Translations under genes and position numbers: made by a program
Notes under the pieces: model-generated
Told to the model about the DNA's origin: nothing
Databases searched by the model: none
The model's input: only the letters and a program-made list of their open reading frames with translations
Part shown: in pieces, positions 1 to 9,659 of the stretch
Layout: each line of letters starts with the position of its first letter
Position numbering within the stretch: position 1 is the first letter of the stretch
Assembly (NCBI RefSeq): GCF_001688725.2
Contig: NZ_CP015401.2
Coordinates: forward strand, 1,550,001-1,614,000
Direction: 5' to 3'
DNA: 64,000 nucleotides
From: Bacteroides caecimuris
Lineage (GTDB): Bacteria > Bacteroidota > Bacteroidia > Bacteroidales > Bacteroidaceae

Positions 1-2
1 CA

Positions 3-887
3 CAGGCTTTGAAAGCGGAACGTGATTTAAAGCGTATCCGTCCGTTGTTTGAGCAGAATGCTGCAAGCCAGTTGGACTTGGATAATGCGGAAGCTGCTTA
101 TGAAAGTGCCGAGGCAACAGTAGCCATGAGCGAGGCGGATTTGGCACAGGCTGAACTGGAATTGGGGTATACCATTGTTCGTTCGCCCTTATCGGGACAC
201 ATTAGTGAAAGAAATGTGGACTTGGGTACGTTAGTAGGTCCCGGAGGAAAATCATTGCTTGCTACTATTGTGAAAAGTGATACAGTGTTGGTGGATTTCA
301 GTATGACAGCACTCGATTATCTGAAGAGTAAAGAACGAAACATTAATTTGGGGCTGCAGGATCCCACTCGTTCTTGGCAACCGAATATTACCATTACATT
401 GGCAGATAATACCGTTTATCCGTTCAAGGGATATGTGGATTTTGCCGAACCGCAGGTAGATCCTCAAACCGGAACTTTCTCTGTACGTGCAGAAATGCCG
501 AACCCCAAACAAGTATTGTTGCCCGGACAATTTACAAAAGTAAAATTATTGCTGGATGTTCGTGAGGGTGCACTAGTTGTTCCGATGAAAGCCGTTACCA
601 TTGAAAAAGGTGGAGCATATATTTATACCATGCGCAAAGATAATACGGTAGAGAAACGTTTTATCGAGTTAGGACCGGAAGTCGGGAATAATGTGGTGGT
701 AGAACGAGGGCTGGCAGAAGGAGAAATGGTGGTTGCAGAAGGCTTCCATAAGTTGACTCCGGGCATGAAAGTACGGGTCAGCGAACCGAAAACCGAAGCT
801 GGAGACAGTATTATTACGACAAAAAATGAAGTGACCGGAGTAAAAGAAAACATTGCCGGAACGAAGGATAACGTGAAAGGAGAATAA
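3..887 (+). CDS. RND efflux periplasmic adaptor (membrane fusion protein), 5'-truncated by window edge
   Basis: This is the C-terminal part of an AcrA/MexA-type adaptor, which links an inner-membrane RND pump to an outer-membrane channel in the periplasm. The frame is open to the left edge, so the start lies outside the window; the first visible codons are Q-A-L-K. Visible parts are the end of the alpha-helical hairpin, the second half of the lipoyl domain (IVRSPLSGHISERNVDLGT), the beta-barrel and the membrane-proximal domain. It ends in a charged Lys/Glu/Asn-rich tail of about 25 residues. The pump gene starts 3 bp after its stop, so the genes are cotranscribed. The substrate cannot be read from the sequence. 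Confidence 0.93.
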   Translation, partial: QALKAERDLKRIRPLFEQNAASQLDLDNAEAAYESAEATVAMSEADLAQAELELGYTIVRSPLSGHISERNVDLGTLVGPGGKSLLATIVKSDTVLVDFSMTALDYLKSKERNINLGLQDPTRSWQPNITITLADNTVYPFKGYVDFAEPQVDPQTGTFSVRAEMPNPKQVLLPGQFTKVKLLLDVREGALVVPMKAVTIEKGGAYIYTMRKDNTVEKRFIELGPEVGNNVVVERGLAEGEMVVAEGFHKLTPGMKVRVSEPKTEAGDSIITTKNEVTGVKENIAGTKDNVKGE

Positions 888-890
888 ACG

Positions 891-3800
891 ATGAAAGTTA
901 CTTTTTTTATAGATAGGCCGGTCTTCTCGGCTGTAATCTCCATCGTGATTGTGATTGTCGGTGTGATTGGTCTGACAATGCTTCCGGTGGACCAATATCC
1001 GCAGATTACACCCCCGGTGGTGAAGATCAGTGCTTCCTATCCGGGTGCCAGCGCACTTACCGTGTCGCAGGCGGTAGCCACTCCAATTGAGCAGGAAATC
1101 AATGGTACGCCGGGTATGCTTTATATGGAATCAAATAGTTCTAACTCCGGAGGTTTTTCGGCAACAGTAACTTTTGATGTATCTGCCGATCCGGACTTGG
1201 CAGCCGTTGAGATTCAAAACCGTGTGAAACTGGCGGAATCCCGTCTGCCGGCGGAAGTCATTCAGAATGGTATTTCGGTAGAAAAACAGGCTCCCAGTCA
1301 GTTGATGACGCTTTGTTTGACTTCTACTGATCCGAAGTTCGACGAAATTTATTTGAGTAACTTTGCTACTATCAATGTGCTTGATGTGATTCGCCGTATT
1401 CCGGGGGTTGGACGTGTGTCGAACATCGGTAGCCGTTACTATGCGATGCAGATATGGGCGCAGCCCGATAAACTGGCAAACTTCGGGTTGACTGTGCAGG
1501 ATTTGCAGAATGCCTTGAAAGACCAGAACCGTGAATCGGCAGCCGGTGTATTGGGACAGCAGCCGGTGCAGGGGTTGGATATAACGATTCCTATTACGAC
1601 TCAAGGACGTTTGTCTACCGTGGGGCAGTTTGAAGATATCGTAGTGCGTGCCAATGCCAACGGGTCTATCATCCGGTTGAAAGACGTGGCGCGTGTATCG
1701 TTAGAGGCCTCTTCTTATAATACGGAGAGTGGTATCAACGGTGAGAATGCTGCTGTGCTTGGCATTTATATGCTGCCGGGAGCAAATGCGATGGAAGTGG
1801 CCGAGAGGGTAAAAGAGGCTATGGATGAAATTAGTAAGAATTTCCCGGAAGGATTGAGTTATGAGATTCCGTTCGATATGACGACTTATATTTCCGAATC
1901 TATACATGAAGTATATAAGACGTTGTTTGAAGCGTTGGTATTGGTTGTGTTGGTGGTTTATCTATCCTTGCAGAGCTGGCGTGCGACGTTGATTCCGGTA
2001 GTAGCAGTACCTATTTCATTGATCGGTACTTTCGGATTCATGTTGATTTTCGGTTTCTCGCTCAATATACTGACATTGCTCGGATTGATTCTTGCCATCG
2101 GTATTGTGGTGGATGATGCGATTGTGGTGGTGGAAGGCGTGGAACATATCATGGAAACGGAAAAATTGAGTCCATACGAAGCAACGAAGAAAGCGATGAA
2201 CGGACTTGCCAGTGCTTTGATTGCTACTTCGTTGGTATTGGCGGCGGTGTTTGTTCCGGTTAGTTTCCTAAGCGGGATTACGGGACAGTTGTACCGCCAG
2301 TTTACGGTGACGATTGTAGTGTCCGTACTTATCTCTACGGTAGTGGCTCTGACATTGAGCCCAGTGATGTGTTCATTGATTTTGAAGCCGAATAATGGAA
2401 AGAAAAAGAATATCGTTTTCCGGAAAATTAATGAATGGTTGGGCATCGGTAGCAATAAATATGTAGCTGCTGTGGCTCGTACAATCAAACATCCCCGCCG
2501 GGTTTTGAGTGCTTTTGGTATGGTTTTGATTGCTATTATGCTGATTCACCGGATTATTCCGACCAGTTTCTTGCCTGTGGAAGATCAGGGATATTTCAAG
2601 ATTGAATTGGAACTGCCGGAGGGAGCTACTTTGGAACGTACCCGTATCGTAACAGAACGTGCCATTGCTTATTTGGAAAAGAATCCATATATTGAATATA
2701 TACAGAACGTAACGGGAAGTAGTCCGCGTATCGGAAGTAACCAGGGACGTGCTGAACTGACGGTGATCCTGAAACCTTGGGAAGAGCGGAAGAACACCAC
2801 TATTGAGAAGATTATGGATACGGTGGAAAAACATTTGAGTGAATATCCCGAATGTAAAGTCTACCTGTCCACTCCTCCGGTTATTCCGGGTCTGGGTAGT
2901 TCGGGAGGTTTTGAGATGCAACTGGAAGCCCGTGGAGAAGCCACTTTCGATAATTTGGTAGACGCGGCAGATACATTGATGTACTACGCATCCAAACGCA
3001 AGGAATTAGCCGGACTGTCATCTTCCTTGCAATCGGAAATACCGCAACTCTATTTCGATGTAGACCGTGACAAAGTAAAGATGCTGGGCGTGCCACTGGC
3101 TGATGTGTTCTCTACAATGAAGGCTTATACCGGTTCGGTGTATGTGAACGACTTTAATATGTTCAACCGTATATATAAGGTTTACATTCAGGCGGAAGCT
3201 CCTTACCGGGAACATAAGGATAATATTAATCTGTTCTTTGTGAAAGCCTCCAATGGAGCGATGGTACCGTTGACTTCTTTAGGAAATGCCTCCTATACCA
3301 CAGGACCGGGAAGTATTAAACGTTTCAATATGTTTACTACGGCCGTTATTCGTGGAGCAGCTGCACAGGGATATAGTTCCGGACAAGCGATGGAAATCAT
3401 GGAGCAGATAGCCCGTGACCATCTTCCCGATAATATCGGTCTTGAATGGAGTGGTCTTTCTTATCAGGAGAAACAGGCGGGAGGTCAGACAGGTATGGTG
3501 ATGGCATTGGTGTTCCTATTCGTATTCCTCTTCCTTGCTGCGCAATACGAAAGTTGGACAGTACCTATTGCCGTGTTGCTCTCTTTACCTGTTGCCGCTT
3601 TGGGAGCTTATCTGGGAGTCTGGGTTTGCGGATTGGAGAACGATGTCTATTTCCAGATTGGTCTGGTAATGTTGGTGGGACTTGCTGCCAAGAATGCGAT
3701 TTTGATTGTAGAGTTTGCAAAAGTACAGGTCGATAAAGGTGAAGACTTGGTGCAGTCGGCTATCTACGCAGCCAAATTGCGTTTCCGTCCGATTCTGATG

Positions 3801-3998
3801 ACCTCTCTCGCATTCGTACTTGGTATGCTTCCGATGGTATTGGCAAGTGGTCCCGGGTCGGCAAGCCGGCAGGCAATCGGTACAGGTGTATTTTTCGGAA
3901 TGATATTTGCCATTGTGTTTGGTATCATTCTTGTGCCGTTCTTCTTTGTGATGGTATATAAAACAAAGTCGAAAATCTTAAAATATAAGAAATCATGA
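891..3998 (+). CDS. RND family efflux pump, inner-membrane permease (HAE1/AcrB type)
   Basis: This 1035-aa proton-driven multidrug exporter of the inner membrane is full length for the family. The N-terminus (FFIDRPVFSAVISIVIVIVG) is the usual first membrane helix. The TM4 proton-relay pair is present in IVVDDAIVVVE near residues 406-407, and the TM10 lysine in AAKNAILIVEFAK near residue 932. Two periplasmic porter/docking loops follow TM1 and TM7, as in AcrB. The gene starts 3 bp after the adaptor and overlaps the outer-membrane factor by 4 bp (ATGA), which supports translational coupling. An HAE1 drug or amphiphile exporter is more likely than a metal pump, because a charged metal-relay motif is not seen. 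The substrate is unknown. Confidence 0.96.
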   Translation: MKVTFFIDRPVFSAVISIVIVIVGVIGLTMLPVDQYPQITPPVVKISASYPGASALTVSQAVATPIEQEINGTPGMLYMESNSSNSGGFSATVTFDVSADPDLAAVEIQNRVKLAESRLPAEVIQNGISVEKQAPSQLMTLCLTSTDPKFDEIYLSNFATINVLDVIRRIPGVGRVSNIGSRYYAMQIWAQPDKLANFGLTVQDLQNALKDQNRESAAGVLGQQPVQGLDITIPITTQGRLSTVGQFEDIVVRANANGSIIRLKDVARVSLEASSYNTESGINGENAAVLGIYMLPGANAMEVAERVKEAMDEISKNFPEGLSYEIPFDMTTYISESIHEVYKTLFEALVLVVLVVYLSLQSWRATLIPVVAVPISLIGTFGFMLIFGFSLNILTLLGLILAIGIVVDDAIVVVEGVEHIMETEKLSPYEATKKAMNGLASALIATSLVLAAVFVPVSFLSGITGQLYRQFTVTIVVSVLISTVVALTLSPVMCSLILKPNNGKKKNIVFRKINEWLGIGSNKYVAAVARTIKHPRRVLSAFGMVLIAIMLIHRIIPTSFLPVEDQGYFKIELELPEGATLERTRIVTERAIAYLEKNPYIEYIQNVTGSSPRIGSNQGRAELTVILKPWEERKNTTIEKIMDTVEKHLSEYPECKVYLSTPPVIPGLGSSGGFEMQLEARGEATFDNLVDAADTLMYYASKRKELAGLSSSLQSEIPQLYFDVDRDKVKMLGVPLADVFSTMKAYTGSVYVNDFNMFNRIYKVYIQAEAPYREHKDNINLFFVKASNGAMVPLTSLGNASYTTGPGSIKRFNMFTTAVIRGAAAQGYSSGQAMEIMEQIARDHLPDNIGLEWSGLSYQEKQAGGQTGMVMALVFLFVFLFLAAQYESWTVPIAVLLSLPVAALGAYLGVWVCGLENDVYFQIGLVMLVGLAAKNAILIVEFAKVQVDKGEDLVQSAIYAAKLRFRPILMTSLAFVLGMLPMVLASGPGSASRQAIGTGVFFGMIFAIVFGIILVPFFFVMVYKTKSKILKYKKS

Positions 3999-5368
3999 AA
4001 CGAAAGAAACTATATATTGCCGTTTTATTACTGGCAGGAGTCTTGACTTCCTGCAAGATAGGAAAAAGCTATGTCCGTCCCGACCTTCATCTGCCCGATA
4101 GCTTGGCGCAGCATCAGGATTCTGTCAGCTTCGGCGACCAGGATTGGCGGGACATATACACGGATGCAACCTTACAGAACTTGATAGAACGTGCACTGGA
4201 TCATAATAAGGATATGTTGATTGCCGCTGCCCGTGTACAGGAAATGGCTGCGCAGAAACGAATCTCTACTGCGGCACTGCTACCAGATATTAAAGGGAAG
4301 GTGACTGCAGAACGTGAATTGGAGAATCATGGGGGAGATGCCTTTAAAAAGTCGGAAACCTTTGAAGCTCAGTTTTTGGTCTCATGGGAACTCGATCTTT
4401 GGGGAAATCTGCGTTGGGCGCGTTCCGCCAGTATTGCCGAATACCTGCAATCCATAGAAGCGCAACGGGCACTTAGGATGACGATTGTAGCCGAGGTGGC
4501 ACAGGCTTATTATGAATTGGTGGCTTTGGATACGGAACTGGATATTGTAAAACAAACATTAAAAGCCCGTGAAGAAGGAGTCCGCCTGGCACGCATCCGT
4601 TTTGAAGGGGGATTGACTTCGGAGACTTCTTACCGTCAGTCACAAGTGGAATTGGCACGTACGGCAACATTGGTGCCGGACTTGGAACGTAAAATCTCTT
4701 TGAAAGAAAACGATATTGCTTTTCTTGCAGGGGAGTATCCTAACAAGATAGCCCGTTCCCGCTTGCTTCGGGAGTTCAATTCTCCCCAAGCGCTACCGGT
4801 AGGTTTACCGTCCACTTTGTTGGAACGTCGTCCCGATATCCGTCAGGCGGAACAGAAATTGATTGCCGCCAATGCGAAAGTAGGAGTGGCTTATACGAAT
4901 ATGTTCCCACGTCTGGCACTGACCGGTGGTTTCGGTACGGAGAGCACTTCTCTGTCCAGCCTTTTGAAATCTCCCTATGCTGTTATGGAAGGAGCTCTGC
5001 TGACTCCTATCTTTGGTTGGGGGAAGAACCGTGCGGCACTGAAAGCGAAGAAAGCGGCTTATGAAGCCGAAGTACACAATTATGAGAAATCCGTATTGCA
5101 AGCCTTTAAGGAGACACGTAACGCAATTGTTAATTTCAACAAGATAAAAGAGGTGTATGAACTTCGTGCCAACCTTGAACGTTCGGCGAAGAGCTATATG
5201 GACCTTGCGCAGCTTCAATACATCAACGGTGTCATCAATTATCTGGATGTGTTGGATGCCCAACGTGGATACTTTGACGCACAGATAGGTCTGAGCAATG
5301 CGATTCGTGACGAGTTGATTACTGTCGTACAACTTTATAAAGCGCTTGGCGGTGGTTGGAAACAATAG
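3995..5368 (+). CDS. RND efflux outer-membrane factor lipoprotein (TolC/OprM/NodT family)
   Basis: This 457-aa outer-membrane channel completes the tripartite pump. The N-terminus is a lipoprotein signal with lipobox LTSC (Cys20). Two outer-membrane-efflux repeats follow, about residues 60-240 and 265-450, rich in Ala/Glu/Leu coiled-coil helices such as RRPDIRQAEQKLIAANAKVG and the LQYINGVINYLDVLDAQR segment near the end. Its start overlaps the stop of the pump gene. It is the last gene of the operon: hairpins and a T-tract follow within 200 bp. The order adaptor-pump-channel is standard in Bacteroides. Confidence 0.95.
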   Translation: MKRKKLYIAVLLLAGVLTSCKIGKSYVRPDLHLPDSLAQHQDSVSFGDQDWRDIYTDATLQNLIERALDHNKDMLIAAARVQEMAAQKRISTAALLPDIKGKVTAERELENHGGDAFKKSETFEAQFLVSWELDLWGNLRWARSASIAEYLQSIEAQRALRMTIVAEVAQAYYELVALDTELDIVKQTLKAREEGVRLARIRFEGGLTSETSYRQSQVELARTATLVPDLERKISLKENDIAFLAGEYPNKIARSRLLREFNSPQALPVGLPSTLLERRPDIRQAEQKLIAANAKVGVAYTNMFPRLALTGGFGTESTSLSSLLKSPYAVMEGALLTPIFGWGKNRAALKAKKAAYEAEVHNYEKSVLQAFKETRNAIVNFNKIKEVYELRANLERSAKSYMDLAQLQYINGVINYLDVLDAQRGYFDAQIGLSNAIRDELITVVQLYKALGGGWKQ

Positions 5369-5393
5369 CTTTTGACTTGTTTTTTTGAGGGAA

Positions 5394-5430
5394 TAATGCA
5401 GTGATGTGCTTTTGGGCTATCACTGCATTA
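5394..5430 (+). terminator. Hairpin after the efflux operon
   Basis: A perfect 12-bp inverted repeat (TAATGCAGTGAT / ATCACTGCATTA) with a 13-nt loop lies 26 bp after the channel stop. No long T-run follows it, so it could be a weak terminator or a 3'-end stabiliser. A second hairpin with a T-tract follows at 5510-5561. Confidence 0.5.
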
Positions 5431-5462
5431 TATGTTTAGAAAGGGGGAAACGACAGTAGCCT

Positions 5463-5767
5463 TACGTAGAAACTGTTAACAGTTGAACTTTTGGCTATTA
5501 ACGAAAAACTTCCTTCCTATTAAGTGTAAACTTCCTTCGGATAGGAAGGAAACTTTTTTTTCATTCGATGAAAACTATAAATGAAGGCTTTGATTATATA
5601 ATTGCAAGTTGCGTTTTTATAATCAAAGCCTTTGTTTTTATAAACGAAGCTTGCAATTATAGATTATAATTAATGAAAAATATGTTTATATGCTGATAAT
5701 AAGAAGTTTACAATTAATGAAAGAGAACTTTTCTATTAATGGAAGAGAAGTTGGCTGTTAAGACCCT
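5463..5767. repeat. Array A: degenerate 22-bp-period quasi-palindromic repeat array
   Basis: Most of the 588-bp gene-free stretch 5369-5956 is periodic. The anchor CTRTTAA recurs at 5473, 5495 and 5517, and its variants recur at 5711, 5733 and 5755, each exactly 22 bp apart. AAAC recurs at 5506, 5528, 5550 and 5572. Between the two blocks, units are dyad-like (AATCAAAGCCTTTGTT, AAACGAAGCTTGC). Two long inverted repeats interlock: 5584-5598 with 5618-5632 (15 bp, perfect) and 5597-5608 with 5650-5661 (12 bp, perfect). Function is unknown. The same period appears in three other intergenic arrays of this window. The stretch 5768-5956 shows nothing clear beyond a weak -7-like box (TATCTTTA, 5853-5860). 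Confidence 0.7.
5510..5561 (+). terminator. Rho-independent terminator-like hairpin inside array A
   Basis: An 11-bp perfect stem (TTCCTTCCTAT / ATAGGAAGGAA) with a 20-nt loop is followed by a run of eight T. It is built from two neighbouring 22-bp units. It would end transcripts of the efflux operon. Confidence 0.6.
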
Positions 5768-5956
5768 GTTCTTCATCTTTTGCCCGACACTGTTTGGAGA
5801 TTTGCTTTCGAGTATATTTTCTGTTTATGTGAGGAACATTATAATTTTATCCTATCTTTACCTCGCTTCTTCCGGTGTGCTATTGAGCATCAAGTATAGA
5901 AAAAGCAAAAAGTGTTTATCAAGTATTTATCTAAAAGCAAAGACTGTTTCTGAATA

Positions 5957-7120
5957 ATGATGAAAAATGTAAGTTTAATATTGGGGTTAGTTATTGTTTG
6001 TGCATGTACTTCTATCGACAGAAGTTTTTCGGATGGCATGGAAGTCATTCCGGTGAAGGTGGACCACCCTACCAAAGACCCCGCCTCTTTCCTTGAAAAA
6101 ATAGAACTTGTGCCGTTAGAAACCAACGACTCGTCTTTGACTTCTATCGGTAGAAAAGTGATGTATGATAAGGAAGACAACCTTTTGGCGATTCTCTCTA
6201 AATCCGCTGTATATACCTTTACGGGAGAAGGACGATATATAGGCAATTCAAAGAAACGGATAGGGCAAGGCCCGCAAGAGTATAGCTTTGTGGTGGATAT
6301 GAATTACAATCCTTATCTGAAAGGAATCGACTTCTTGAATCCTTACGGAACGGTCTATATTTACAGCCCTGCATTTGAGTTCATCTCTCAAAGGAAATTT
6401 CAACCGGAATCCGTAGTCAATCATTTGATGGCTTTGGATGCTGACCATGATATTTTTCTTCCAGGTGAATTTTCGGAAGTGCTGTTTGCCGATAGGAAGA
6501 CACAGCGGATTACTCCTATACCTTACGAAGGAACGATATCTGGTGACAACGGGTTGTCGTCTCAAAACAATCTTTTCCATATAGGCGATGACGCTTATTT
6601 TGTTCCTTCCGGATTGAACTATTATTTATACCGGATAGATGCGAAAGAGAAAAAGTTGGTTCCTATTATCTATCTTGATTTCGGCAAGTATGAAGTGAAG
6701 GAAGAAGACCTGCCCGGTAGTGCGGGGGGAAAGCGGACAGATTCCGATGAAATGAGAAGGAAACTTTCGGAGGATGTACAGGTAAGAAGGAAGTATGTAA
6801 AATCCAATTGTGTAGTACCCATGCTGAAACTGTTCAGTGATGAATATGTGTATGTTTATTTCGTAAAGAAGAATATGGGAATGGGTAGTCATTTTATTTA
6901 TAACAGAAAGAAGCGGAAAGGTGCCTTGTTGGAGGAAGAAGCGCCCTTTTCCATGTATCCGGGTTTTGTCTTGGCGGATAATGTGTTGTTTGCTCTTTGT
7001 GAGCCGGATTGGATAGAACGGGTGACTGACCGTAAATTGATGTCGGCAGAGGAAATCCGTAAGATGGAAGCGTTGAAAGAAGACGACAATCCGGTAGTCG
7101 TGAAATATTATTTGAAGTAG
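5957..7120 (+). CDS. 6-bladed beta-propeller lipoprotein, function unknown
   Basis: This 387-aa protein has a short lipoprotein signal (VIVCAC, lipid Cys17; the start could also be the next ATG at 5960). The body matches the pattern of the Bacteroides 6-bladed beta-propeller family: an early LEKIELVPLETNDSSLTSIG segment, then repeated short beta motifs such as YIYSPAFEFISQRKF and a KRIGQGPQEY turn. The exact role of this family is not established; members are often exported and lie near sensors or peptide genes. Here it stands alone, after array A and convergent with recD2 (23-bp gap). No terminator is visible in that gap. Confidence 0.75.
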   Translation: MMKNVSLILGLVIVCACTSIDRSFSDGMEVIPVKVDHPTKDPASFLEKIELVPLETNDSSLTSIGRKVMYDKEDNLLAILSKSAVYTFTGEGRYIGNSKKRIGQGPQEYSFVVDMNYNPYLKGIDFLNPYGTVYIYSPAFEFISQRKFQPESVVNHLMALDADHDIFLPGEFSEVLFADRKTQRITPIPYEGTISGDNGLSSQNNLFHIGDDAYFVPSGLNYYLYRIDAKEKKLVPIIYLDFGKYEVKEEDLPGSAGGKRTDSDEMRRKLSEDVQVRRKYVKSNCVVPMLKLFSDEYVYVYFVKKNMGMGSHFIYNRKKRKGALLEEEAPFSMYPGFVLADNVLFALCEPDWIERVTDRKLMSAEEIRKMEALKEDDNPVVVKYYLK

Positions 7121-7143
7121 GGGTCTAAATATGTAAATAGTGT

Positions 7144-9411
7144 TCACTCGCTCCCTTTTTCTTTTTTCCCGTATTGTGTTCTGTCTTCCGCTGCCATCTG
7201 CATCCTCTCCTCGGTAGGTTGTGAGCGGAAAGCTACCGTCTTTGGAACAGGGGCGGGTGGAGCAAGCCGTTTTTTTAACTGTGTGTTGCGCCGGAGCACC
7301 TTCATGTTTTGTATGGCGTATGCAAGCGCTTTGGCTTGCCCCACAAGTACACATATCTTCTTGGCTCTGGTGATGCCTGTATATATGAGGTTGCGCTGAA
7401 GCATCACATAATGTGTCATCAATACCGGCATGACCACGATGGGGTATTCCGAGCCCTGCGACTTATGGATGGTAGTGGCGTATGCAAGTGTCAGCTCATC
7501 CAGTTCCGATGCTTCGTATTCTGTTATCTGTCCGTCGAAGTCGACAGTCAATGTGCGCTCTTCTGTGTCCACAGCAAGCACATACCCCAAGTCACCGTTA
7601 TATACATCTTTGTCGTAGTTGTTGCGCAGTTGCATCACCCGGTCGCCTTGTTTGTAGGTATATCCGCCCCGGTTCAGGAAGGCGGTGTTGTTGTTTAAAG
7701 TCTGTTGCAAGACCATATTCAGGTTGGCAGCACCTACAACACCGCGTTGCATGGGAGTGAGCACCTGTATGTTGGCGGTGTCTTGATGGTAAGCCTTGGG
7801 CAGTCGGTCGCGCACTAACGAGACGATGGTCTGCGCCACCAGCTCGGGGTCCTCTTGTTTGATGAAGAAGAAGTCAGTTTGCTGTCCGTTGCTTAGGTCC
7901 GGAAAACGTCCTTGGTTGATGGCATGTGCGCTCATAACGATACGGCTCGATTGTGCCTGACGGAAGATGCGTGTCAATCTCACTACCGGGATGGCCCCCG
8001 AATCAATGATGTCGCGTAACACATTGCCTGCCCCGACACTGGGCAACTGGTCGATGTCTCCCACCAGTACCAGGCGCATGGTGGTGGGCAGTGCCTTTGT
8101 GAGGTTATTCATCAGTATGATGTCAATCATCGAACACTCGTCCACTATCAGTGCATCGCCTTCCAAAGGATTCTCATCGTTGCGCTTGTAGCCGTCCTGC
8201 GGGTTGTACTCCAACAGTCGGTGGATGGTCTTCGCTTGCATTCCCGTGGCTTCGCTCATTCGCTTGGCGGCACGCCCTGTGGGAGCGGCAAGGAGGATGC
8301 GCATACCCGCCGATTGCAGGGCGGCTATGATGGCTTTGGTCGTAGTGGTTTTACCTGTACCGGGACCGCCTGTGAGCACCATCACCTTCGAAGCGATTGC
8401 CTGGCGGATGGCTTCCACTTGTACTTCGTCATATTCGATGCCGGTTTCCTTTTGGAGCTTGTCAAGATTGAAACGTGCGCTGAAAAGAGTATTGCCTTCC
8501 TCGGCATGGACCAATGCATTCAGACGATTGGCTGTTCCGCACTCGGCATAGTAGAAGGGTGGCAGATAGATAGCCGTGTCGTCAAGCATCAAATCTTCAG
8601 TTTCTATGGCTTCGTTCATAGCCGTGCGTATACATTCCTCGTCTGCCTCAAGCATTTGTTTGGCAGTGCCGATGAGTTGTTGCTCTTCCGCATAACAGTG
8701 CCCCTCGTCGGCAAGTTGGTTGAGTGCGTAGATGAGTCCGCTGCGCAGCCGCCGTTTGTCATTTATCTCATAACCCATCTTCCGGGCAATGCTGTCGGCA
8801 GTTTTGAAGCCGATGCCCCAAATGTCGTCAGCCAGCCGATAAGGATTGTCTTTCACCTTGTTGATACTTTCCTTACCATACTGTCGGTAGATTTTTGCCG
8901 CGTATGCCGTACTCACTCCAAAGCCTTGCAGAAAGAGCATCACATTCTTGATGTCCTTTTGCTTCTCCCAACTCTCACGTATTTTCTCCACTCTTTTCTT
9001 GCCGATGCCGGGCACCTCGAAGAGTCGTTCGATGTCGGTCTCAATCACTTCAATGGTGTCTGTGCCAAACTGGTTTACGATGAGCTTGGCAAACTTCGGA
9101 CCGATGCCTTTCACCAGTCCGCTCCCTAAGTATTTCTCTATGCCATAGGCGGTGGCGGGCATCACCTCCTTCCAAGTCTTGCATTGAAACTGTTGTCCGT
9201 AGCGTTTGTCCACCTTCCATTCACCCTCGCACAGCAACACCGAGCCTGCCGGTACTTCCAGCAGGTTGCCAACCAAAGTGACAAGGTCGTTATATCCTTT
9301 TACCTTGACTTTCATTACCGAATATCCGTTTTCGGCATTCTGATATGTGATGCGTTCTACCACGCAACGAAGTTTGGTCACTGACCCGTCGTTGATGCCT
9401 TGCTTGGTCAT
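7144..9411 (-). CDS. recD2: RecD2-type ATP-dependent DNA helicase (SF1B)
   Basis: This 755-aa helicase is the stand-alone RecD2 form, not part of RecBCD. In order it shows an N-terminal OB-like region (residues 10-90), a helix-hairpin-helix cluster (VPGIGKKRVEKIRESW, about 130-150), Walker A (LTGGPGTGKTTTTKA, about 350), Walker B (ALIVDECSMID, about 425), motif III (LVGDIDQLPSVGAGNVL, about 455), and a C-terminal UvrD-like domain with YATTIHKSQGSEYPIV (about 650). The ATG at 9411 has a -7 box 30 bp upstream. RecD2 enzymes unwind 5'-3' and help with fork and mismatch repair in other bacteria; a similar role here is inferred. Confidence 0.95.
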   Translation of the reverse strand: MTKQGINDGSVTKLRCVVERITYQNAENGYSVMKVKVKGYNDLVTLVGNLLEVPAGSVLLCEGEWKVDKRYGQQFQCKTWKEVMPATAYGIEKYLGSGLVKGIGPKFAKLIVNQFGTDTIEVIETDIERLFEVPGIGKKRVEKIRESWEKQKDIKNVMLFLQGFGVSTAYAAKIYRQYGKESINKVKDNPYRLADDIWGIGFKTADSIARKMGYEINDKRRLRSGLIYALNQLADEGHCYAEEQQLIGTAKQMLEADEECIRTAMNEAIETEDLMLDDTAIYLPPFYYAECGTANRLNALVHAEEGNTLFSARFNLDKLQKETGIEYDEVQVEAIRQAIASKVMVLTGGPGTGKTTTTKAIIAALQSAGMRILLAAPTGRAAKRMSEATGMQAKTIHRLLEYNPQDGYKRNDENPLEGDALIVDECSMIDIILMNNLTKALPTTMRLVLVGDIDQLPSVGAGNVLRDIIDSGAIPVVRLTRIFRQAQSSRIVMSAHAINQGRFPDLSNGQQTDFFFIKQEDPELVAQTIVSLVRDRLPKAYHQDTANIQVLTPMQRGVVGAANLNMVLQQTLNNNTAFLNRGGYTYKQGDRVMQLRNNYDKDVYNGDLGYVLAVDTEERTLTVDFDGQITEYEASELDELTLAYATTIHKSQGSEYPIVVMPVLMTHYVMLQRNLIYTGITRAKKICVLVGQAKALAYAIQNMKVLRRNTQLKKRLAPPAPVPKTVAFRSQPTEERMQMAAEDRTQYGKKEKGSE

Positions 9412-9440
9412 ACTTTTGTACAGTTTTGGGAAATCAGCTG

Positions 9441-9448
9441 CAAAGGTA
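9441..9448 (-). promoter_or_regulatory. -7 box of recD2 promoter
   Basis: TACCTTTG on the minus strand fits the Bacteroides -7 consensus TAnnTTTG and lies 30 bp before the recD2 start. No clear -33 TTTG is seen. Confidence 0.5.
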
Positions 9449-9659
9449 TTCTATTTTCCTGAGAAATACTTATGCTTGAGTGAGAAAACAAATGAACCAT
9501 GTGTCTGAGTATCGGCTTTCAAAAGAATGCGTATTGGGGATTCGGATAAAGAAAAGTTCACTGCCTTCTTTCATAATTCGGAAAAAAGTGCGAAATTTGC
9601 AACGCTTTTCAAGTTTGACAAGAAACTTACTAACACCTTTAAATAAAAAATTAAAGAAA

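Noticed and set aside
5739..5957. 72-codon plus-strand frame upstream of the beta-propeller gene
   Set aside because: Its first units lie inside the 22-bp array, its start has no clear ribosome-binding site and it overlaps the real gene start; it looks like a chance frame.
8221..9129. 302-codon frame antisense to recD2
   Set aside because: Composition (Cys/His/Phe-rich) is that of an antisense shadow, and recD2 motifs on the minus strand are unambiguous.
9480..9659. N-terminal extension of the PPi-PFK frame from a GTG
   Set aside because: The extra 60 codons are basic and low in conserved sequence, and would cover the probable promoter; the ATG at 9660 fits the family length.
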